NCBI RefSeq assembly: GCF_014076415.1
Contig: NZ_CP043568.1
Span: 5,208,001-5,272,000, forward strand
Length of the DNA stretch: 64,000 nucleotides
Reading direction: 5' to 3'
Origin: Comamonas testosteroni
Lineage (GTDB): Bacteria > Pseudomonadota > Gammaproteobacteria > Burkholderiales > Burkholderiaceae_C
The notes below the pieces were generated by a model. It saw only the letters and a list, made by a program, of their open reading frames with translations. It searched no databases and was not told where the DNA came from. Numbering within the stretch: position 1 is the first letter of the stretch; every line of letters begins with the position of its first letter. Positions 29,517 through 38,148 of the stretch are shown here, one piece after another. Made by a program: the position numbers and the translations under genes.

Positions 29517-30554
29517 ATGAAACTTCGTACCTTCCTCGCATCCGCCGTGGCGACCGCCGCCGCACTGGCCTTTGCATCGCCCATGGCCATGGCCCAGGCC
29601 AAGTACAAGAGCGAATACCGCATGTCCCTGGTGCTGGGCACGGCCTTTCCCTGGGGCAAGGGCGGCGAGCTGTGGGCCGACAAGGTGCGCGAGCGCACCC
29701 AGGGCCGTATCAACATCAAGCTCTATCCCGGCACCTCGCTGGTGCAAGGCGACCAGACGCGTGAGTTCTCCGCGCTGCGCCAGGGCGTGATCGACATGGC
29801 CGTGGGCTCGACCATCAACTGGTCGCCCCAGGTCAAGTCGCTGAACCTGTTCTCCATGCCCTTTCTCTTCCCCAACTTCAAGGCCGTGGATGCCGTGACC
29901 CAGGGCGAAGTGGGCCAGGAAATCTTCAAGACCCTGGAAAAAGGCGGTGTGGTGCCTCTGGCCTGGGGTGAGAACGGCTACCGCGAAATCTCCAACTCCA
30001 AGCACGCCATCAAGACGCCTGCCGACCTCAAGGGCATGAAGATCCGCGTCGTGGGCTCGCCCCTGTTCCTGGACACCTTCACGGCCCTGGGCGCCAACCC
30101 CACGCAGATGAGCTGGGCCGATGCCCAGCCGGCCATGGCCAGCGGCGCCGTGGACGGCCAGGAGAACCCCATCGGCGTGTACATGGCGGCCAAGCTGCAG
30201 TCCGTGGGCCAGAAGCATCTGACCATGTGGGGCTATATGAACGACCCGCTGATCTTCGTCGTCAACAAGGACGTGTGGGCCAGCTGGACACCGGCTGACC
30301 AGGCCATCGTCAAGCAGGCTGCGCTGGATGCCGCCAAGGAAGAAATCGCCATTGCACGCAAGGGCCTGGTCGAGGCCGACAAGCCCTTGCTCAAGGATCT
30401 GGCCGGCCTGGGCGTGACCGTGACCACACCGAACGCCGCCGAGCGCGAAGCCTTTGTGAAGGCCACGCGCCCCGTCTACGACAAGTGGAAGAGCCAGATC
30501 GGCGCACCGCTGGTCGACAAGGCCGAAAAAGCCATTGCCGCCAGCCAGAAATAA
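29517..30554 (+). CDS. TRAP transporter substrate-binding protein (DctP type)
   Basis: A 345-residue periplasmic receptor with a Sec signal ending AMAQA. The MKIRVVGSPLFLDTF block supplies the conserved Arg that binds the carboxylate, and SGAVDGQENP follows, as in DctP proteins. The start is the ATG after AAGGGAGACAAACCAA; a longer frame upstream overlaps dctM and lacks a ribosome site. Substrate is likely a C4-dicarboxylate or similar acid but cannot be read from sequence. It completes a QMP operon ended by a hairpin at 30699. Confidence 0.93.
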   Translation: MKLRTFLASAVATAAALAFASPMAMAQAKYKSEYRMSLVLGTAFPWGKGGELWADKVRERTQGRINIKLYPGTSLVQGDQTREFSALRQGVIDMAVGSTINWSPQVKSLNLFSMPFLFPNFKAVDAVTQGEVGQEIFKTLEKGGVVPLAWGENGYREISNSKHAIKTPADLKGMKIRVVGSPLFLDTFTALGANPTQMSWADAQPAMASGAVDGQENPIGVYMAAKLQSVGQKHLTMWGYMNDPLIFVVNKDVWASWTPADQAIVKQAALDAAKEEIAIARKGLVEADKPLLKDLAGLGVTVTTPNAAEREAFVKATRPVYDKWKSQIGAPLVDKAEKAIAASQK

Positions 30555-30557
30555 GCT

Positions 30558-30652
30558 CCCCCTGAGCCGCTACGCCTAGGCTGCCCCGCGGCTTCCCCCT
30601 CTCTCTTCGGGAGAGGGACGACACCCTCGCTGCGGGGCGGCCCTTGCTTGGT
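30558..30652. repeat. Intergenic repeat, family 2, copy B
   Basis: Reads CCCCCTGAGCCGCTACGCC, a CCCTCTC-TTCG-GGAGAGGG hairpin, GACGACACCCTCGCTGCGGG, then GCGGCCCTTGCTTGGTG. It starts four bases after the dctP stop. The same blocks occur inverted at 23258 and 46767. Confidence 0.75.
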
Positions 30653-30698
30653 GTCACTGGTTTGGTCCGCGCCAGCTTCATGACGCCGCAGAAAGTCA

Positions 30699-30731
30699 AA
30701 ATCCCCGCCAGAGCGATCTGCGCGGGGATTT
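30699..30731 (+). terminator. Terminator after the TRAP operon
   Basis: AAATCCCCGC pairs with GCGGGGATTT around a 13-base loop, followed by CTTATTG on the plus strand. It also faces the minus-strand dehydrogenase gene and may work both ways. Confidence 0.75.
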
Positions 30732-30740
30732 CTTATTGCT

Positions 30741-30840
30741 ATGCATATCAAAGCTGATAGCGCTTATTAACAAATGATTTCAACAAAAAATTTATCTGAA
30801 ATCCTTGAAAATCAAGCGCAGAAAGCTTTCAATTTAATAG
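30741..30840. repeat. Intergenic inverted repeat, family 1, copy c
   Basis: Left half ATCAAAGCTGATAGCGCTTATT and the complement of the right half (TTGAAAGCTTTCTGCGCTTGAT) match closely, about 45 bases apart. Same core as the copies at 12791, 22299 and 55141. Confidence 0.75.
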
Positions 30841-30856
30841 CACACATTGCTTGCCA

Positions 30857-31798
30857 TCAGATTGGCGAAACCAGCGGTTTGCCGTCCAGGTGGTTCCGCA
30901 TATTGGCGATGAAGCGATCCACCGAGTTCTGCACCGCCTCGGGCGACCAGCCACCCACATGGGGCGTCAGCACCACGGCGTCAAGGTCGATCAGCTCCTG
31001 CGGCGGCAGCGGCTCGCTTTCGTAGACATCCAGCCCGGCACCGGCCAGACGGCCTGCGCGCACGGCGTCGGCCAGCGCTGCGGTATCGACCACCGAGCCG
31101 CGTGCGATATTCACCAACACGCCTTTTTCGCCCAGTGCCTCGAGCACCTCGGCATCGATCAGATGGCGGGTAGCCGCGCCTCCCGGCGTGGCCACCAGCA
31201 GCACATCGGCCCAGGCGGCCAGCGCCAGCAGGTCGTCGAAGTACTGGTGCTCGACTCCCTCGCGGGGCTTGCGGTTGTGATAGCCGACGGGCATGTCGAA
31301 GGCGGCAGCGCGCCTGGCGATCTTGGCGCCGATCTGGCCCAGTCCCACAATGCCCAGACGCTTGCCCGAGACATTGGCGGGCAGCGGCAGGGCCGAGCGC
31401 CAGATGCCGGCACGCGTGGCCTTGTCCAGCTTGACGATGCCACGCACCGCGGCGATCAGCAGACCCATGGCGTGGTCGGCCACGCAGTCGTCGTTGGTGC
31501 CCACGCCATTGCCGACGGCAATCCCGTGCGCCTTGGCATGGGCCACGTCGATGTTCTCGTAGCCCGCGCCCATGGCGCAGACCAGCGACAGCCCGGGCAT
31601 GCGCTGCATCTGCGCGGCCGACAGGCCCGTCGCGCCAATCGTGCACACGCATTGCACGCGATCACCGTGGGCGGCGATTGCGGCCTCGGCCTGATCGGCC
31701 TCGGGCGCATAGATCACATCAAAGTCGGCAAAGGTCTGCTCCATCTGCTGCAGATGGGCGGGGACCTGGAGATTCAGAACTAGCAGGGCAGGCTTCAT
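30857..31798 (-). CDS. D-2-hydroxyacid dehydrogenase (glyoxylate/hydroxypyruvate reductase type)
   Basis: A 313-residue NAD(P)-dependent enzyme. The Rossmann motif GLGQIG lies near 150-155, the catalytic Arg in NIARGSVVD near 231, the Glu in YESEPLPP near 260, and the catalytic His in LTPHVGG near 282. It reduces a 2-keto acid or glyoxylate-like substrate. It is the last gene of the minus-strand aromatic cluster, 93 bases after the reductase, and may handle a product of that pathway or be independent. Substrate not determined. Confidence 0.88.
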   Translation of the reverse strand: MKPALLVLNLQVPAHLQQMEQTFADFDVIYAPEADQAEAAIAAHGDRVQCVCTIGATGLSAAQMQRMPGLSLVCAMGAGYENIDVAHAKAHGIAVGNGVGTNDDCVADHAMGLLIAAVRGIVKLDKATRAGIWRSALPLPANVSGKRLGIVGLGQIGAKIARRAAAFDMPVGYHNRKPREGVEHQYFDDLLALAAWADVLLVATPGGAATRHLIDAEVLEALGEKGVLVNIARGSVVDTAALADAVRAGRLAGAGLDVYESEPLPPQELIDLDAVVLTPHVGGWSPEAVQNSVDRFIANMRNHLDGKPLVSPI

Positions 31799-31891
31799 GG
31801 CGGGAACGCGGCGCTTTCATGGAAAACGCCTATTTTGAGCAGGCTGCGCCAGCCCTGCCCGCGCATGGTCAAAGCCTGCCCAATCCGCGGG

Positions 31892-32860
31892 TCACAGATC
31901 CAGCACCAGACGGCCGGACTTGGCTCGCGAGCAGCAAGGCAGGAACTGGTCGTTGGCCGCCTGCTCGTCTTCGGTCAGATACATATCGCGGTGATCAGGC
32001 TGGCCCGAGATGACGCGCGTCAGACAGGTGCCGCAGACGCCCTGTTCGCACGAGGTCTGAACGCAGACGCCTATGGACTCCAGCGCCTGCACCACGGTCT
32101 GCGCCGGCGTGACGCGCACCACCTGGCCGCTGCTGGCGACCTCCACCTCGAAGCTTTCGTCGTCGGCCCGGTGCTCCACTTCAGCGGCAAAGAACTCGTA
32201 GTGCAGCTGCTCGGCAGGCCAACCCGCCTCTCGCGCCGTGTCGAGCACGGCGTCCATGAAGCCCTTGGGTCCGCACACATACAGATGCTGACCCTGCTCT
32301 CTTTGCTGCAGCAATTCGCTCAAACCCAGCGACGACTTTCCATTCACGTCATCCACATGGATCTGCGCCTTGTCAGCCCATTGCGCAGCCTCGATGGTCT
32401 GGGCAAACGCCATGCGCTCGCGCGAGCGGCCACAGTAGTGCAAGGCGAACTCCGCACCGTCACGCGCCAGCTTGCGCGCCATGGCCAGAATCGGCGTGAT
32501 GCCTATGCCGCCTGCCAGCAGCAAATGCTTGCGGGCCGGCGCATGCAACTCGAAATGGTTGCGCGGGTGGCTGATGGTGAGCTGCTGGCCGGCCTGCAGT
32601 TGCTCGTGCACAGCGGCCGAGCCACCGCGCGAGGCAGGCTCGCGCAGCACGGCAATCACATAGCGATCCAGCTCGGCGGGATCGTTGCTCAGCGAGTACT
32701 GGCGCACCAGCCCTCCGGGCAGGTGCACATCGATGTGCGAGCCGGCGCTGAACGGCGCCAGGCTGCCGCCTTCCAGAGCCCGCAACTCCAGGCAGCAGAT
32801 ACCGGCGGCCTGCTCCTGCTTGTGCGCAATGCGCACCTCGAACGTGGTTTCAGTCTTCAT
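31892..32860 (-). CDS. VanB-like oxygenase reductase (FMN, NAD, plant-type 2Fe-2S)
   Basis: A 322-residue class IA reductase that passes electrons from NADH to a Rieske oxygenase. The flavin-binding RQYSLSN lies near 54-60, the NAD-binding GGIGITPILAMA near 116, the YVCGPKGFMD block near 205, and the C-terminal ferredoxin domain has Cys ligands in SCEQGVCGTC followed by a distant PCC. The domain order (flavin, NAD, ferredoxin last) is that of VanB and phthalate dioxygenase reductase. It is 30 bases after the second oxygenase gene. No other reductase lies near vanA, so it may serve both. Confidence 0.9.
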   Translation of the reverse strand: MKTETTFEVRIAHKQEQAAGICCLELRALEGGSLAPFSAGSHIDVHLPGGLVRQYSLSNDPAELDRYVIAVLREPASRGGSAAVHEQLQAGQQLTISHPRNHFELHAPARKHLLLAGGIGITPILAMARKLARDGAEFALHYCGRSRERMAFAQTIEAAQWADKAQIHVDDVNGKSSLGLSELLQQREQGQHLYVCGPKGFMDAVLDTAREAGWPAEQLHYEFFAAEVEHRADDESFEVEVASSGQVVRVTPAQTVVQALESIGVCVQTSCEQGVCGTCLTRVISGQPDHRDMYLTEDEQAANDQFLPCCSRAKSGRLVLDL

Positions 32861-32890
32861 CTCGGGTACTTCTCTTTTGCTTGTGCGTCG

Positions 32891-33970
32891 CTAGGCCACC
32901 GCCTGCGAGGCTTGCGCGCCGGCCTGGCGCAGCCTCTCAATCACGCGCCGCGCACGGTTGGGCCCCACATCCACGTGGATATCCACCACGGCGCGTGAAC
33001 CAAACCGTTGCTGGTTGCGGAACTGGGCTTCGATGACCACCTTGTCTTCTTCGAAAGTGGCCGCCGTCTGATCGATCACCAACTGTGTCGTGTCCTGCAT
33101 CTGCGGATGCGGATTGGTCGCAATCGTCCAGAAGTAATGCGCGCTGGTCTCCGTCTCCGGGGTCACGCCGTGAAAGCCGCGCATATGGAATCCTTCGCGC
33201 GCCGGATTGTCCAGCCTGTCCTGGCCGGCATCCATGGCACCGGTCCAGATACGCACATGCGAGGGGTGGAATTCCACTTCCTGCCAGCGGTCGATGCGGC
33301 CCTGAAAAGGCCAGGCCTGCGCATAGGTGGGCGGGGGATCGGAGTCCGGCATCCAGCGCACGACCTTCACGCTGTCCCCGTCCTGGCTGACCTTGAGATC
33401 CGCGTTCATATGGACCCTGGCGTTGCCGCCGATGGTCTTGAGATGCACATAGCCCAGATGGCTCAGATCCAGCAGGTTGTCGTGAATCAGCTGATACGGA
33501 GCATCGTAGTGGTACACGCCGCCGCCAAAACGATATTGCGGGTCGCTGTGCACGGCATAGGCCGGCGGCTCGGTGCCCGGCACGGACTCCGGTGTCGCGC
33601 CCATCCAGATCCAAAGAATCTGGTCGCGCTCGCGCAGCTCGAAGGACTTCACGCAGGCCTTGGCCGGAATCCGTTCCTGGCCCGGTATTTCCAGGCACTG
33701 CCCCTCATGGCTGAAGAGCAGGCCATGGTAGCCGCAGCGCAGACCCGCAGCCTCCACCGTACCGCAGGACAGCGGCAGCTCGCGGTGGCAGCAGCGATCC
33801 TCCAGCGCCGCGACCCGGCCATCCGCCGTGCGGAACAAGACCACGGGCTGGCCCAGCAAGGTGCGCGCCACCGGCTGCTCCTTCAGCTCCCAGGCAAAGC
33901 CTGCCACATACCATTGATCCAGCGGAAAGGCCGGCACGGCCGCGTTCATGGGTTGAGAAGTCTGGTTCAT
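32891..33970 (-). CDS. Rieske oxygenase, O-demethylase-like, unknown substrate
   Basis: A 359-residue oxygenase alpha subunit. The Rieske cluster ligands are C60-x-H62 and C79-x2-H82, and the mononuclear iron site is in DNLLDLSHLGYVH near residues 160-175. The architecture is that of vanillate/dicamba/toluenesulfonate-type monooxygenases without a beta subunit. It is clearly different in sequence from VanA at 36092. The ATG follows GGGAGA by six bases and lies 14 bases after the transporter gene. The operon with an aromatic-acid transporter, a reductase and a MarR regulator points to a carboxylated aromatic substrate. Confidence 0.9.
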   Translation of the reverse strand: MNQTSQPMNAAVPAFPLDQWYVAGFAWELKEQPVARTLLGQPVVLFRTADGRVAALEDRCCHRELPLSCGTVEAAGLRCGYHGLLFSHEGQCLEIPGQERIPAKACVKSFELRERDQILWIWMGATPESVPGTEPPAYAVHSDPQYRFGGGVYHYDAPYQLIHDNLLDLSHLGYVHLKTIGGNARVHMNADLKVSQDGDSVKVVRWMPDSDPPPTYAQAWPFQGRIDRWQEVEFHPSHVRIWTGAMDAGQDRLDNPAREGFHMRGFHGVTPETETSAHYFWTIATNPHPQMQDTTQLVIDQTAATFEEDKVVIEAQFRNQQRFGSRAVVDIHVDVGPNRARRVIERLRQAGAQASQAVA

Positions 33971-33984
33971 CGAAGTCTCCCTGG

Positions 33985-35343
33985 TCAATGAGCGGCTGCA
34001 ACTGTCTCGGACACAGCGCGCCTGTCTGCAGCCTGCGGGCCGGCAATGCGGTGCATGGACACGATGACGGCAGCCAGGACAAACGCCATGCCATAACCCA
34101 GGTACAGCTGATCGGGCGACCAGGCCGCATCCAGCAGGCCGCCGGCCACCAGCGGCGACACAATCGCACCGATGCGGCCGATGCCTATGCCCCAGCCCAC
34201 ACCGGTGGCGCGCACATCGCTGCCGTAGACCACCGGCGCAATCGCATAGAGGCCGGCCACGCAGGCATTCACGAACACGCCGATCAGGAAGGCCAGCGTG
34301 TATGACATCCAGAGCGCACCGGAGCTTCCCACCAGAAAGCACAGCAGCACTGCCGTCACCAGCATGAAGACCGCCAGCGCACGGTGAATCGCAAAGCGCG
34401 CAGCCAGCAGGCCCAGCAAGGTCGCACCGAGAATGCCGCCCAGGCTCAGCAGCACGCCCGTGGTCACGCCCTGCTCGGGCGTCAGGCCCGAGGCCGCCAG
34501 CAGCTTGGGCGTCCAGCTCATCACGAAATAGAAGCCGAACATCACCGAGAAGAAGGACAGCCAGACCAGCACCGTGGGGCGCAGCAACTGGGGAGACAGC
34601 AGCTGCAAAGGGCCCATGCGCTTGCTTTCACCACTGCCTGCCACCACGGCCTGAGTCAGGGAGCCCAGTGCGGGCAGGCCCATCTTGCGGATCAGTGCAT
34701 TGAGACGCTGCAGCGCATTGGCGGGCCGCTTGACCAGCAGAAAGTCCAGTGACTCGGGCAAGGCAAACCAGGCCAGAACCAGCACCGCGAGCGTGGAAAA
34801 GCCGCCGAACATGAAGACGGAACGCCAGCCATGGTGCGCGAGCAGCCAGACCGCGATACTGCCGCCGATGGTCGCGCCCAGCGCATAGCCGGTCGATTGC
34901 AGCGTGACTGCCAGACTGCGCCAGCGCAGCGAGGCATATTCGCTGGCAATCACATTGCTGCACGCCAGAATGCCGCCCACGCCCAGGCCCGTGATCACGC
35001 GCAGCACCGCCAGCTGCGTGGGCGTCTGGCTCCAGGCCGACGCCAGCATGCCCAGCCCGGACACGGCCAGGCACAGCAGGATCAGGGGGCGGCGCCCCAG
35101 CTTGTCGGCCATGGGCGCCAGCAGCAGCGAACCTGCGGCCATGCCGAAGAGGCCGGCACTGAGCAAAAAGCCCAGCTCCGAGCCGCTGAGCTTCCAGTGC
35201 CCGGACACCGCCGAAGCCGTGAAGGCCATCACCAGCACGTCAAAACCATCAATCATGTTCAGGGCCATGCATACCGCGATGACCGACCATTGGAAGGTCG
35301 TCATGGGCCGCTGGTCCAGATGCGCGCGCAAATCCTGTTCCAT
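33985..35343 (-). CDS. MFS aromatic acid:H+ symporter (AAHS family)
   Basis: A 452-residue, 12-helix major facilitator. The first helix carries the DGFDVLVMAF motif typical of the AAHS family (PcaK, BenK, VanK), and DKLGRRPLIL is the loop 2-3 motif. The start MEQDLRAHLDQRP is chosen because AGGAGA lies eight bases upstream; a frame 8 codons longer has no ribosome site. It imports an aromatic carboxylate, presumably the substrate of the oxygenase encoded 14 bases downstream. Two palindromic operators lie just upstream. Confidence 0.92.
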   Translation of the reverse strand: MEQDLRAHLDQRPMTTFQWSVIAVCMALNMIDGFDVLVMAFTASAVSGHWKLSGSELGFLLSAGLFGMAAGSLLLAPMADKLGRRPLILLCLAVSGLGMLASAWSQTPTQLAVLRVITGLGVGGILACSNVIASEYASLRWRSLAVTLQSTGYALGATIGGSIAVWLLAHHGWRSVFMFGGFSTLAVLVLAWFALPESLDFLLVKRPANALQRLNALIRKMGLPALGSLTQAVVAGSGESKRMGPLQLLSPQLLRPTVLVWLSFFSVMFGFYFVMSWTPKLLAASGLTPEQGVTTGVLLSLGGILGATLLGLLAARFAIHRALAVFMLVTAVLLCFLVGSSGALWMSYTLAFLIGVFVNACVAGLYAIAPVVYGSDVRATGVGWGIGIGRIGAIVSPLVAGGLLDAAWSPDQLYLGYGMAFVLAAVIVSMHRIAGPQAADRRAVSETVAAAH

Positions 35344-35369
35344 CGTTGTCTCCTTGTTTCTTATCATTC

Positions 35370-35404
35370 ATTCAGCATACTGAATCACATTCAGTTTACT
35401 GAAT
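35370..35404. promoter_or_regulatory. Tandem MarR-type operators ATTCAG-N4-CTGAAT
   Basis: Two perfect palindromes, ATTCAG CATA CTGAAT at 35370-35385 and ATTCAG TTTA CTGAAT at 35389-35404, are centred 19 bases apart, 27 bases before the transporter start. They are the obvious targets of the MarR protein encoded immediately upstream. Confidence 0.75.
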
Positions 35405-35504
35405 GAAACCTTGATCCAGCACAAGTGGATTCCCTAGTCGTGCCGGTTCACAGCCGGCGCTGGCCGGCGTGATCGTGGTGAAGCCGCCGCGCCAGAACGG
35501 GCTG

Positions 35505-35984
35505 CTAGCCGTTGATCGCCGCTTGCTCGCCGGTTTCAGTGCTGTCGTGCAACTGCACGAACTTGCGCAGCAGGCGCTTGAACTCCGCCTGCTCCTCGGG
35601 CTCCAGCGCGGAAAGCATGCGCTGCTGCAGCTCGTAGACATTGGGCACAAACGCGGCCAGCATGGCTTCGCCCTCGGTGGTCAGGCTCAAACGGCGCTGA
35701 CGCCTTGGCAGCAGCTCGCGATGAATCCAGCCCTTGCTTTCCAGACGCGCAGCGATATCGGCCGTGGTCGAGTTGTCGAGTGCGACAAGACGCGCCAGCG
35801 TCACCTGGTCGATGCCCGGAGACTCTTGCAGCATGCGCAGGATGGCGTACTGAACCGGCGTCACATCGGGGCCCAGCACTTCTCGAAACAGCAGCGCAGC
35901 AATCTGCTGGGCTCGTCGAATCAGATGACCTGGCTGGTCGTAGAGATCCAGGGAAAGCGGGTTGGGTGTGGTGGGCGATTCCAT
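35505..35984 (-). CDS. MarR-family regulator
   Basis: A 159-residue winged-helix regulator. VTPVQYAILRMLQESPG and VTLARLVALDNSTTADIAARLESKGWIHR (written here as two parts) cover the DNA-binding domain, and LPRRQRRLSLT is the wing. MarR proteins of this group repress aromatic catabolism genes and release DNA when the substrate or its CoA ester binds. The ATG at 35984 is preferred to an upstream TTG. It probably controls the transporter-oxygenase-reductase unit through the two palindromes 100 bases downstream. Confidence 0.9.
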   Translation of the reverse strand: MESPTTPNPLSLDLYDQPGHLIRRAQQIAALLFREVLGPDVTPVQYAILRMLQESPGIDQVTLARLVALDNSTTADIAARLESKGWIHRELLPRRQRRLSLTTEGEAMLAAFVPNVYELQQRMLSALEPEEQAEFKRLLRKFVQLHDSTETGEQAAING

Positions 35985-36091
35985 GCAGCAGCGTAGCAAG
36001 GGCAGCGCTGACTATGGACAGCGCTGACTCCGATTCGGGGAGCTGCAAGATTACTCCATCTACAGACATGATCTGCCCCGCCTGCCGCCGC

Positions 36092-37168
36092 TCAAGCCAG
36101 CGCCGCAACGCCCGACTCGTTTTTTTCCTCGTCGATCAAGCGCTCGATGATCTTGCGCGACTGCACGCCGCCGGCATCGATATTGAGCTTGAGCAGCTGA
36201 CGCTGCGGATAGTCCTCGAGATTGCGCTGCTGCAGCTCCAGCATCTCCAGGTCTTCGCTGAAGATCTTGTGCTGGCCCTGCTTGATGGCCGCCGTCACCG
36301 ATGCATCGCCGGGATTGAACTTGCGCGCCATGCCCCAGAAGTACCACATGCTGCCATCGGTCTCGGGCGTGATGAAGTCCACCACCATGCTGTAGACCTT
36401 GTGCTCGTCCGCGGCGTCATAGCCGCCCTTGCCGGCATGTGCCACACCCACTTCGATCAGCACATGGCTGGGAGGGGTGAAGCGGCAGACCTGCCAGCGA
36501 TCCACAGGCACTTCATCGGCCAGGCCATTGCTGCGCAGAGCCATCTTCCAGAACGGAGGCGCCTCGATGTTCTCCATGAAGCGGCTGGTGACCACCTCGC
36601 TGTCGCCTATGACCTCGGTCTTGCAGGGCGTCTCGTCGATCTCGGCCTGACCGATGCTGCTGGCATGCACATAGGTCTCATGGGTCAGGTCCATGAGGTT
36701 GTCGATCATCAGGCGATAGTCGGCCTTGATGTGGAACAGGCCTCCGTCATAGGCCCACTCGGGGTTGTCATGCCATCGCAGATCCGGGATCAGCGCCGCA
36801 TCGGCCGCCTCCTTGTCGCCTGGCCAGACCCAGACAAAGCCGTAACGCTCTTCCACCGGATAGCTCTTGATCGCAGGAAAGCCGCGCACGCGCTGACCGG
36901 GCATGGCAACCGTCTTGCCGTCGCAGCCCATCTCCAGCCCATGGTAGCCACAGACCAGCTTGCCTTCGCAGACGCGGCCCAGCGACAGCGGCGCGCCGCG
37001 GTGCGGGCAGAAATCCTCGACGGCGGCCATCCTGCCTTCCAGGGCGCGGTAGAAAACCATGCGCTCACCACAGATCTGGCGCCCCAGCGGCTTGTCCGTG
37101 ACTTCGGCAGCCGTGGCAGCGACATACCAGGTGTTGCGAGGATAGGTGGGCTGTGCTTGCTTGCTCAT
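36092..37168 (-). CDS. vanA: Vanillate O-demethylase oxygenase subunit
   Basis: A 358-residue Rieske monooxygenase converting vanillate to protocatechuate and formaldehyde. Rieske ligands are C54-x-H56 and C73-x2-H76. The iron site is in DNLMDLTHETYVHASS. Long blocks (GQRVRGFP, VPVDRWQVCRF, HVLIEVGVAHAGKGGYDA, LNIDAGGVQSRK) match known VanA proteins almost word for word. The ATG follows AAGGAGACACCCAAG. No vanB is adjacent; the nearest reductase gene is at 31892. It lies 81 bases after vanR on the same strand. Confidence 0.95.
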   Translation of the reverse strand: MSKQAQPTYPRNTWYVAATAAEVTDKPLGRQICGERMVFYRALEGRMAAVEDFCPHRGAPLSLGRVCEGKLVCGYHGLEMGCDGKTVAMPGQRVRGFPAIKSYPVEERYGFVWVWPGDKEAADAALIPDLRWHDNPEWAYDGGLFHIKADYRLMIDNLMDLTHETYVHASSIGQAEIDETPCKTEVIGDSEVVTSRFMENIEAPPFWKMALRSNGLADEVPVDRWQVCRFTPPSHVLIEVGVAHAGKGGYDAADEHKVYSMVVDFITPETDGSMWYFWGMARKFNPGDASVTAAIKQGQHKIFSEDLEMLELQQRNLEDYPQRQLLKLNIDAGGVQSRKIIERLIDEEKNESGVAALA

Positions 37169-37249
37169 CTTGGGTGTCTCCTTGTATTTATCGTCAGTGT
37201 CTGGTGCGGGGGCAGTCTGCTGCGCCGAGCGACGGCCTCGGACCGGCCG

Positions 37250-38014
37250 TCAGCGGCTGGCGCGAATCAGTTGCGCACCGGGTACGCGCGTGGTCTCGGG
37301 CGAGCGCATGGCTTCGCGCAAATTGCGCCGCGCAATGCGCGAGTGCTCTTTCATCAGCGCCTCGGCACGCGCGCCTTCGCGGTGCTCGATCGCGTCTATC
37401 ACTTCGCGGTGCTGCTCCTGCGCAAGCATCAGGCTGCGCAGGGCGCGCGGCGACTCGGAGTCGGCCACCACAAAGCCCGAAGGGGACGCAAACGGCAGGC
37501 GCTTGACCCGCTCCAGCTCGCGCTGCATGAAGCTGCTGCCCGACATCTCCAGCAAGATGTCGTGAAATTCGGAGTTCAGGGCCACATAGGCGGAAAACGC
37601 TTCGTCGCCCCAGTTCTGGGCATCCAGCACACGGTCGATGGCATCCAGACAGCGCGTGGCTCGCGCCAGCAGGGCTTCATCCACCCCGCGCTCGGCCGCC
37701 ATGCGCGCCGCCAGGCCTTCCAGCGTGCCGCGCAGCTCGATGGCGTCCGACACATCGGCCTCGGACAGCACGCGCACCTTGTAGCCGCGCCCGCCAGCCG
37801 TGGCTTCCAGCATGCCCTCCTGCTCAAGCCGCATCAGCGCTGCGCGTATGGGAGTACGGGAGATGCCCAGACGCTCCGCCAGCACCAGCTCGGAGATGCG
37901 CTCGCCGGCCGCCATCTCGCCGGCAAGAATCATTTCGCGCAGCTGCAACTGCGCCTTCACGACCTGGGAATGGTTTTCTTCCGCTGCAGCAGCGGGGGCA
38001 ATGGAGGGTGGCAT
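37250..38014 (-). CDS. vanR: GntR-family regulator (FCD type), probable VanR
   Basis: A 254-residue regulator with a GntR winged helix (LAERLGISRTPIRAALMRLE at about 46-65) and a helical FCD effector domain containing the metal-ligand pattern (NSEFHDILLEMSG and a later EQHREVIDAI). Its position before vanA supports repression of vanillate use. The start MPPSIAP follows GCGAGA; a longer frame to 38107 would read through an operator. Two TGTATACA palindromes upstream suggest autoregulation of a vanR-vanA unit. Confidence 0.88.
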   Translation of the reverse strand: MPPSIAPAAAAEENHSQVVKAQLQLREMILAGEMAAGERISELVLAERLGISRTPIRAALMRLEQEGMLEATAGGRGYKVRVLSEADVSDAIELRGTLEGLAARMAAERGVDEALLARATRCLDAIDRVLDAQNWGDEAFSAYVALNSEFHDILLEMSGSSFMQRELERVKRLPFASPSGFVVADSESPRALRSLMLAQEQHREVIDAIEHREGARAEALMKEHSRIARRNLREAMRSPETTRVPGAQLIRASR

Positions 38015-38051
38015 GTCTCGCGGGGTATTTAGTTTTTGGTAGACGGAAGAA

Positions 38052-38125
38052 ATGTATACATAAAAATCAAAAAACAGCGATTTAATTGCAATTACAAGGG
38101 TAAACACCTAACAACATGTATACAT
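38052..38125. promoter_or_regulatory. Two identical ATGTATACAT operators upstream of vanR
   Basis: ATGTATACAT occurs at 38052-38061 and again at 38116-38125, centred 64 bases apart. The symmetric TGTATACA core is typical of FCD-type GntR regulators. The spacing, about six helical turns, would allow a repression loop. The DNA between is AT-rich and probably contains the promoter. Confidence 0.75.
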
Positions 38126-38148
38126 ACAAGCAAAGCCGTCAAAAAAGA

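Larger units (their letters stand above)
30555..30856. other. 302-base gap made almost entirely of repeats and a terminator
   Basis: From left to right it holds a family 2 repeat (30558-30652), the terminator of the TRAP operon (30699-30731) and a family 1 inverted repeat (30741-30840). No gene is present. Confidence 0.7.
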
